NCBI GenBank assembly: GCA_003240735.1
Contig: QFNE01000005.1
Coordinates: 1 to 64,000 of the forward strand
Source of the DNA: Paracoccus denitrificans
Lineage (GTDB): Bacteria; Pseudomonadota; Alphaproteobacteria; Rhodobacterales; Rhodobacteraceae
Direction of reading: 5' to 3'
Length of the DNA: 64,000 bases
Numbering within the stretch: position 1 is the stretch's first letter; every line of letters begins with the position of its first letter. Below, one piece after another: positions 58,649 to 64,000 of the stretch. Under the pieces are notes generated by a model. It was not told where the DNA came from, did no database searches, and saw only the letters and a list, made by a program, of their open reading frames with translations. Both the position numbers and the translations under genes were made by a program.

Positions 58649-59436
58649 CCCTCCAATGCGGCGCGCAGCCCGTCCATCGACGCACGGCAGGTCAGATCAG
58701 CCCGCAACGGGGTGACCGAGATCATGCCATCATGGAGCAGGGTAACGTCGCTGTCTGGGGTCGCTTGCACATGCTGCGGACCGCCCTGAATCCAGACGAA
58801 ACGCCGCCCCGACGGGGACAGATGCGGCACTACGCCGAAGTCAGATTCATAGCGCCGGCCTTGGGGACAGACCCGCACGCCCGCGACATCCGCCGCGGCG
58901 ACCGGCGGGAAGTTCACGTTGTAGAAGATCTTGTAGTCGTCGTCCGCACCCCAGTGACCATGGTCGAGGATCGACTGGACGACGCGCATACCGTGGGTGC
59001 GCGCCGCCTCGAACGGATCGGCCAGTTCGGCCGTGCGGGGGCCAGAATACTGCGAGAGTGCGATGGACGGGATGCCGTGCAGCGCACCTTCCATCGCGGC
59101 ACCGATGGTGCCGGAATAGACGACGTTTTCGCCAGCGTTGTTGCCGCGGTTGACACCAGACAGGATCAGGTCCGGCCTGCCCTTGCCCATGATGTCGCCG
59201 ACGGCGGCCAGCACACAGTCGGCCGGACTGCCTTCGGCGGCCCAGCGGTGCGGCTCCAACTCGGCCAGCATCGTGGGATGGGTATAGCTGATGCAGTGCC
59301 CCACGCCCGACTGTTCGAACGCGGGCGCCACCACCCAAACCTCGCCGTCGGGGCCGGCGATCTGCGCGGCGATTTCTTCCAGAACCTTCAGCCCCGGAGC
59401 ATTGATTCCATCGTCATTTGTCAGAAGTATGCGCAT
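58645..59436 (-). CDS. surE: 5'/3'-nucleotidase SurE
   Basis: 263 residues from ATG at 59436; the frame continues to 59466 without a start signal. The N-terminus MRILLTNDDGINAPGLKVL carries the two metal-binding Asp residues, followed by VWVVAPAFEQSGVGHCISYT, SGVNRGNNAGENVVYSGTIG and a C-terminal region ending SPSGRRFVWIQGG. It is a metal-dependent phosphatase for nucleoside monophosphates. It is the first gene of surE-pcm-nlpD, divergent from the TSUP permease. Confidence 0.95.
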   Translation of the reverse strand: MRILLTNDDGINAPGLKVLEEIAAQIAGPDGEVWVVAPAFEQSGVGHCISYTHPTMLAELEPHRWAAEGSPADCVLAAVGDIMGKGRPDLILSGVNRGNNAGENVVYSGTIGAAMEGALHGIPSIALSQYSGPRTAELADPFEAARTHGMRVVQSILDHGHWGADDDYKIFYNVNFPPVAAADVAGVRVCPQGRRYESDFGVVPHLSPSGRRFVWIQGGPQHVQATPDSDVTLLHDGMISVTPLRADLTCRASMDGLRAALEG

Positions 59437-59562
59437 CACATCCCCGTGCGGTCGGCACCGCGTCATCTGATTAGCGCCCGAATGGGCGTTCGTGCAACCT
59501 GCACCCGTTTGACCCGACGCGCGACGCGCTGCAATATCACCACGTCACCACCGGACCCGCTG

Positions 59563-60471
59563 ATGCAAATCTATCTCCCTATTGCCGAAGTCGCGGTCAA
59601 TCCGTTCCTGCTTGTCTCGCTTGGCGGGATCGTCGGACTGATGAGCGGATTGTTCGGCGTCGGTGGCGGGTTCCTGATCACACCCCTGCTTTTCTTCATC
59701 GGTATTCCGCCCGCGATCGCGGTGGCGACCGGCGCCAATCAGGTCGTCGCATCGTCGCTGTCGGGTCTTCTGGCGCATCTCAAGCGCAAGACGGTCGACA
59801 TGCGCATGGGCGGCATCCTTCTGATCGGCGGGATCGTCGGATCCGGTCTTGGGGTGCTGGTTTTCAACCTGCTTCAGCGGATCGGTCAGGTCGATCTGGT
59901 GGTGCAGCTGTGTTACGTGATCTTCCTTGGATCGATCGGCGCGACGATGCTGCGCGAAAGCCTGTCGGCGCTGCGGGCGGCCCGAAATCCGGGGCGTCGG
60001 GTCCGTCTGCACAAGCATGTGTGGGTCCACAAACTGCCCGGCAAGATGAAGTTCCGCGCGTCGGGGCTGTATATCAGCGTCATCCCCCCGATCGTCGTCG
60101 GTCTGGCCGTGGGTGTGCTGGCCGCGATCATGGGTGTCGGCGGCGGCTTCATCATGGTCCCGGCGATGATCTATCTGCTGGGGATGCCGACCAAGGTCGT
60201 GATCGGGACCTCACTTCTTCAGATTGCGGTCGTTTCGGCGTTCACGACGCTGATGCACGCTGTCAGCTCGAACACGGTCGACATCATGCTGGCGGTGCTG
60301 CTGATCGTGGGTGGCGTCGTCGGCGCGCAGATCGGGACGCAGCTTGGCAACCGCCTGCGGGCCGAACAGCTGCGTATCCTGCTGGCACTGATGGTGCTGG
60401 CCGTCTGTGGCAAGCTGGCGTTGGATCTGTTCCTGCGTCCTGACGATCTTTACTCGCTCAGCCGGACATGA
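59563..60471 (+). CDS. TSUP family sulfite exporter/permease (TauE/SafE)
   Basis: 302 residues from ATG at 59563 with about eight membrane segments. Both halves have the repeated TauE/SafE motif: GIVGLMSGLFGVGGGFLITP and VGVLAAIMGVGGGFIMVPAM. The Gly-rich GVGGGF copies are the family mark. TSUP proteins move sulfite, sulfoacetate, thiosulfate or related anions. It shares ATGA with the next gene, a TIGR02186-type protein, a partnership I recall from other Rhodobacterales. The actual substrate is not known. Confidence 0.92.
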   Translation: MQIYLPIAEVAVNPFLLVSLGGIVGLMSGLFGVGGGFLITPLLFFIGIPPAIAVATGANQVVASSLSGLLAHLKRKTVDMRMGGILLIGGIVGSGLGVLVFNLLQRIGQVDLVVQLCYVIFLGSIGATMLRESLSALRAARNPGRRVRLHKHVWVHKLPGKMKFRASGLYISVIPPIVVGLAVGVLAAIMGVGGGFIMVPAMIYLLGMPTKVVIGTSLLQIAVVSAFTTLMHAVSSNTVDIMLAVLLIVGGVVGAQIGTQLGNRLRAEQLRILLALMVLAVCGKLALDLFLRPDDLYSLSRT

Positions 60472-61319
60472 CCCGGGGACCGCTTCTTCTTGCCGTGCTG
60501 GCGCTGGTCCTGTCGACCGGCGCTGCCAGCGTGGCGCAGCAAGGCGATGATGGCAGCAGCCGGATTGCCCGCCCGGGTCAGGAAGACGCGCTGAACCCGG
60601 CACCCGACCGACCGGAACAGATCGTCGCGGGCATGTCCCAAGACGCGGTGTCCATCACCACCAGCTTTAACGGATCGGAAATCCTGATCTACGGCGCGGT
60701 CAAGCGCGAGGCGCCCGTTCCACCCGGCAATCTGGGTGTGATCGTCACCGTCGAAGGCCCATCCCGCGCCGTCACCATCCGCCGGATGGAGCGAAAGCTG
60801 GGCGTCTGGGTCAACACAGAGGCGGTGGATGTGGGCGCCGCCCCAGAATTCTATGCGGTGGCGACGTCCGGCCGCCTGCGGTCCATGCTGCGGCCGGAAC
60901 AGGACACGCGGTACCGCATCTCACCTGCCCTTGCGCTGCGGGCGTTCGCCGGGCCGGTCGCCGTGACAGACGTGACCTCGTTCACCGAGGCGCTGGTGCG
61001 GTTGCGGGAAAACGCCGGCGAATACCGGCTGGATCAGCGCAGCGTCAGGATTGTCGATGACACGCTGTTCCGCGCGGACGTCCGCCTGCCCGCCAATCTG
61101 GTGGAGGGCACATACAAAAGCCGCATCTTTCTGGTGCGCGACGGCTATGTCGTAGACACGCAGACCGCGCCGATCGAGGTGCGCAAGGTCGGGCTGGAAC
61201 GCTGGCTCTACCACCTCGCGATGAACCAGCCGTTCTGGTACGGCATCCTGTCGCTGGCGATCGCCGTGGGCGCCGGCTGGACAGCCTCGGTCGCGTTCCG
61301 GATGTTCAAACGCACCTAG
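60468..61319 (+). CDS. TIGR02186-type membrane-anchored protein
   Basis: 283 residues. The signal peptide ends about residue 23. A large periplasmic beta-rich domain follows (ITTSFNGSEILIYGAVKREA, VTVEGPSRAVTIRRMERKLG, VWVNTEAVDV), then a C-terminal membrane helix (MNQPFWYGILSLAIAVGAGW) and a short basic tail (FRMFKRT). This matches an uncharacterised alphaproteobacterial family. It starts inside the TSUP stop codon, so it is probably an accessory protein of that transporter. It ends overlapping the convergent aminotransferase by four bases. Confidence 0.85.
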   Translation: MTRGPLLLAVLALVLSTGAASVAQQGDDGSSRIARPGQEDALNPAPDRPEQIVAGMSQDAVSITTSFNGSEILIYGAVKREAPVPPGNLGVIVTVEGPSRAVTIRRMERKLGVWVNTEAVDVGAAPEFYAVATSGRLRSMLRPEQDTRYRISPALALRAFAGPVAVTDVTSFTEALVRLRENAGEYRLDQRSVRIVDDTLFRADVRLPANLVEGTYKSRIFLVRDGYVVDTQTAPIEVRKVGLERWLYHLAMNQPFWYGILSLAIAVGAGWTASVAFRMFKRT

Positions 61320-62485
61320 CCGACACGCGCGGCAATTTCCGCCGCCGCGGCGTCCAGCGCCCCGGGACCGAACGGTATCCCCAGCGCGACCATCCCCGCC
61401 TGCATCGAGGCCAGCGTGCCCAGCATCATATGTGCGTTCACATGCCCCATATGGGCCACGCGCAGCGCGCTGCCGGGCGGTTCTGCCGCCAGCCCGATTC
61501 CCAGCGTGACGCCCGCATTCGCCGCCGTCCATGCCCGCAGCGGGTCGGCCTGCGGCATCCGGGCAAAGGTCAACGACCGCGCGCGCTGGTCAGGGTTCGC
61601 GACATTCAGGGCAATGTCAGGGTTTCCCGCGCCCCACGCATCGAACGCACGCCACGTGGCCTGCGCCAGACCTTCGTGACGGGCCCAGACCGCGTCCAGT
61701 CCTTCGTCGTCCAGAAGCATCGTCAGCGCCTCGGACAGGGCAAAGATCAACTGGACCGGCGGCGTGCCGCCCCAGCGTTGCCACGTCGCCTGCGTGTTCG
61801 CGCGCAGGTTCCAGTTCCAGTAGGCCGAGGGGGATTCGTGCACCGCCGCCCGGTCGGAATACCAGGTAGCGACGATGCCCGGGGGGGCCATCAGCCCCTT
61901 CTGGCTGGCCGCGATGACCACATCGATGCCCCATTCGTCCATCTTGAGGACTTCGGACCCAAGGGACGCGATGGCATCGACAACAAAAAGCGCCGGGTGG
62001 TCCGCCATGGCACGGCGCAGCGCGGGAAGGTCGGCGCGCAGGCCCGTGGCGGTGTCGATGTGACAGACCATGACGGCCTTGATCTGCCCGTCCCCGTCCT
62101 GGCGCAGCCGTTCCGCCAGCCGCACGGGGTCCGGCGCCTGATCGTTTCCGCTGTCGATCACCTCGACCACGGCACCCGCATGCCCCAGATACGTCACCCA
62201 TGACCGACCGAAATGGCCCGACGTCAGCACCAGCACCCGGTCTCCGGGGCGGATCAGGTTGGCGTTCACGGCCTCCCACCCGGCATGGCCGTTTCCGATG
62301 AACGCTGCGACGTTCTGGGTCGTGCCCGCGACCCGTTTCAACTGGTCCATCAGATGCTGGTTCAGCGTGACCATGTCGTCCGAATAGATGTCGGGCGAGG
62401 CGCGGTGCATGGCCCGCAGCACACGCTCTGGCACGGGGGAAGGTCCGGGAATCGCAATCGCATGATGGCCGGCAGCAAACGTCAT
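61316..62485 (-). CDS. class V PLP-dependent aminotransferase (AGXT/serine-glyoxylate type)
   Basis: 389 residues. The opening AIPGPSPVPERVLRAMHRAS, VDAIASLGSEVLKMDEWGID and the PLP-binding lysine 196 in IAASQKGLMAPPG are diagnostic of the alanine/serine-glyoxylate aminotransferase group. The enzyme transfers an amino group to glyoxylate, or acts on 2-aminoethylphosphonate-like substrates in some relatives, so the substrate is not fixed. It lies next to the TIGR02186-type gene (convergent) and diverges from the ABC exporter, and no serine-cycle genes are near. Confidence 0.88.
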   Translation of the reverse strand: MTFAAGHHAIAIPGPSPVPERVLRAMHRASPDIYSDDMVTLNQHLMDQLKRVAGTTQNVAAFIGNGHAGWEAVNANLIRPGDRVLVLTSGHFGRSWVTYLGHAGAVVEVIDSGNDQAPDPVRLAERLRQDGDGQIKAVMVCHIDTATGLRADLPALRRAMADHPALFVVDAIASLGSEVLKMDEWGIDVVIAASQKGLMAPPGIVATWYSDRAAVHESPSAYWNWNLRANTQATWQRWGGTPPVQLIFALSEALTMLLDDEGLDAVWARHEGLAQATWRAFDAWGAGNPDIALNVANPDQRARSLTFARMPQADPLRAWTAANAGVTLGIGLAAEPPGSALRVAHMGHVNAHMMLGTLASMQAGMVALGIPFGPGALDAAAAEIAARVG

Positions 62486-62607
62486 CGCATATCCCCTTGT
62501 GCAGAACTTCGATCACACGCCTAGACCCAGCCGACGGCGGCTTCAACTGCACCGCTTGCCCCGTGGCGCCCAGGCGCGCTATCCCATCACACGTAAAAGG
62601 AGCCCAG

Positions 62608-64000
62608 ATGAGCGACAGCGCCGGACGACGCAGCCTGTTCGGCAGGCTTTGGGTGGATTACCTCAAACGCTATTGGCCGCGGATGACCGTGGCGGCGGTC
62701 CTGATGATCATCGAAGGATCGACGCTGGCCATTCTGGCCCGGATGCTGAAGCCGCTGTTCGACCGCGTGTTCGTCGGCCGCGACGACAGCGCGATCTGGT
62801 GGGTCGGCACCGTCATCCTGCTGCTGTTCGTCGTGCGTGCGCTGACCTATGTGCTGTCCAAGGCGATCCTGACCTCCGTCCAGCAGGGGGTCGCCGTCAA
62901 GATGCAGACCGACATGCTGCGCCACATGCTGTCGCTGGATGGCAGCTTCTTCCAGAAGAACGCCCCCGGCGCGCTGATCGAACGGATTCAGGGCGACACG
63001 CTGGCCGTTCAGGGCATCTGGACCACCTTCATCACAGGTGCCGGGCGCGATGCGGTGTCGCTGGTCGCGCTGTTTTCCGTGGCGCTGTCCACTGACCCGA
63101 TCTGGACGCTGGCGGCCGTGATCGGCACGCCGCTGTTGATCCTGCCGATGGTGTTCGTCCAACGCTATGTCCGACGCAAGACGCGTGACAACCGCATCGC
63201 CGCATCCGACCGCGCCACCCGCCTGGATGAGGTGCTGCACGGCATCGGCGCGGTCAAACTGAACCGGATGGAGGATTACCAGACCGGTCGTTTCAGCCGC
63301 ATCGTGAACGCCATGCGCGCCCAGCAGACCAAGACCAGCGCCATCAGCGCCATGATCCCCGCGCTGATCGACATCGTGACCGGCATCGGATTTGTCGGCG
63401 TGCTGGCGATCGGCGGCGCACAGGTCACCAGCGGGGAACGGACGGTGGGCGACTTCATGTCGTTCTTCACCGCGCTGGCGCTCGCGTTTCAGCCGATGCG
63501 CCGCCTGGGCGGGCTGGCTGGCGGCTGGCAGATCGCGGCGACGTCGCTGGAGCGGATCTATGCCATTCTGGACGCCCGGCCCGCGATCCAATCCGGGCCG
63601 AGGATCGCACCGCCACTGAACACCACGATCCGGCTGGACGATGTGCGTCTGTCCTATGACGGGCACCCCGTCCTGCGGGGCCTGACATTCACGGCCAATG
63701 CCGGGGAAACGACCGCGTTGGTCGGGCCGTCTGGTGCGGGAAAGTCCACGATCTTCAACCTGCTGACGCGCATGGTCGACCCGGATACGGGCACCGTGTC
63801 CGTTGGCGGCATCCCGGTGTCGGAGTTCAACTTGGGAACGCTGCGGGACGAATTTTCGACCGTCAGTCAGGAATCGGCGCTGTTTGACGAGACCATCCGC
63901 GAAAACATCGTTCCCGGCGGCAAGGCGGATGAAGCGGCCCTGCGCCGCGCGGTCGAGGTGGCCCATGTCGCCGAATTCACCGACCTGCTGCCGATGGGGC
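62608..64000 (+). CDS. ABC exporter, MsbA-like (partial)
   Basis: The first 464 codons are present; the gene continues past the right edge. ATG at 62608 is five bases after AGGAG. The N-terminal membrane domain (residues 20-320) has six hydrophobic segments and the exporter contact loop LDEVLHGIGAVKLNRMEDYQ. The ATPase domain begins near 345: Walker A GPSGAGKST (about 373-381) and VSQESALFDETIRENI (Q-loop). The signature and Walker B lie beyond the window. Fused permease-ATPase proteins of this type include MsbA, which flips lipid A, and many drug or peptide exporters. The exact role is open. Confidence 0.9.
   Translation, partial: MSDSAGRRSLFGRLWVDYLKRYWPRMTVAAVLMIIEGSTLAILARMLKPLFDRVFVGRDDSAIWWVGTVILLLFVVRALTYVLSKAILTSVQQGVAVKMQTDMLRHMLSLDGSFFQKNAPGALIERIQGDTLAVQGIWTTFITGAGRDAVSLVALFSVALSTDPIWTLAAVIGTPLLILPMVFVQRYVRRKTRDNRIAASDRATRLDEVLHGIGAVKLNRMEDYQTGRFSRIVNAMRAQQTKTSAISAMIPALIDIVTGIGFVGVLAIGGAQVTSGERTVGDFMSFFTALALAFQPMRRLGGLAGGWQIAATSLERIYAILDARPAIQSGPRIAPPLNTTIRLDDVRLSYDGHPVLRGLTFTANAGETTALVGPSGAGKSTIFNLLTRMVDPDTGTVSVGGIPVSEFNLGTLRDEFSTVSQESALFDETIRENIVPGGKADEAALRRAVEVAHVAEFTDLLPMG

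Noticed and set aside
58615..59562. Upstream extension of the TSUP permease frame
   Set aside because: The frame is open back to 58615 but is antisense to surE. The membrane protein starts at ATG 59563 and nothing upstream resembles its family.
62587..63966. 459-codon open frame on the minus strand
   Set aside because: It is antisense to the MsbA-like exporter, whose ATPase and membrane motifs are unambiguous.

Overview
The window is GC-rich (roughly 60-65% by eye) alphaproteobacterial DNA, most likely from a member of the Rhodobacteraceae/Rhodobacterales. Pointers are the lysC-ptsP and surE-pcm-nlpD gene orders, an LdtR-like MarR regulator, SdhE, a TSUP permease coupled to a TIGR02186-type protein, ThyX instead of ThyA, and dense operons with 4-base ATGA start/stop overlaps. 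Assignment below family level is not possible from sequence alone. Large open frames antisense to real genes are a codon-bias artefact and were ignored.

Layout. 1-2951 (minus): phosphonate-type ABC transporter phnC-phnD-phnE-phnE with a candidate Pho box, preceded by a catalase-family gene. 4331-9779: a degraded plasmid-derived patch with two 21-bp-spaced iterons, a Rep_3-type initiator with an in-frame stop at its presumed N-terminus, a frameshifted mobilisation relaxase, a toxin-tip-like fragment next to a possible secreted immunity protein, and small orphan genes, several of them AT-rich. 9988-11769: isochorismate synthase plus isochorismatase without their usual partners. 11754-23305: a divergent amino-sugar locus. 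Its minus-strand arm holds an RpiR/DeoR chimeric regulator, a SIS isomerase/deaminase, a ROK kinase, NagA and an M81 metallopeptidase. Its plus-strand arm holds CutC, a Gfo/Idh/MocA oxidoreductase and a four-gene sugar ABC transporter. Three near-identical 13-bp operator candidates lie between the arms.

23359-44875: mostly housekeeping genes: host-attachment-type protein, aspartate aminotransferase, sdhE, an LdtR-like regulator, a VOC enzyme, thyX, an AT-rich orphan, an alpha/beta hydrolase, fabA-fabB-fabI, a glycosyltransferase pair, infC (ATA start), dut, a MoeB-like protein, a D-2-hydroxyacid dehydrogenase, an SH3 protein, a lipoprotein, ptsP, lysC, a DUF1178 protein, waaA and a LysR regulator. 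45069-52653: a branched-chain-amino-acid-type ABC importer with two tandem paralogous binding proteins, followed by a GMC oxidoreductase. 52661-64000: threonine aldolase, tRNA-Cys, a divergent PCMT-like methyltransferase with TolC, a PopZ-like protein, nlpD-pcm-surE, TSUP/TIGR02186, a class V aminotransferase and a truncated MsbA-like ABC exporter at the right edge.

The most unusual items are the plasmid relic with its toxin/immunity-like remnant, the chimeric regulator with its matching operator array, the AT-rich GIGHNQPP orphan followed by an 11-bp-phased repeat array, and the non-canonical infC start. No intact, clearly new multi-gene system was recognised. No CRISPR array, rRNA operon or complete IS element was seen.
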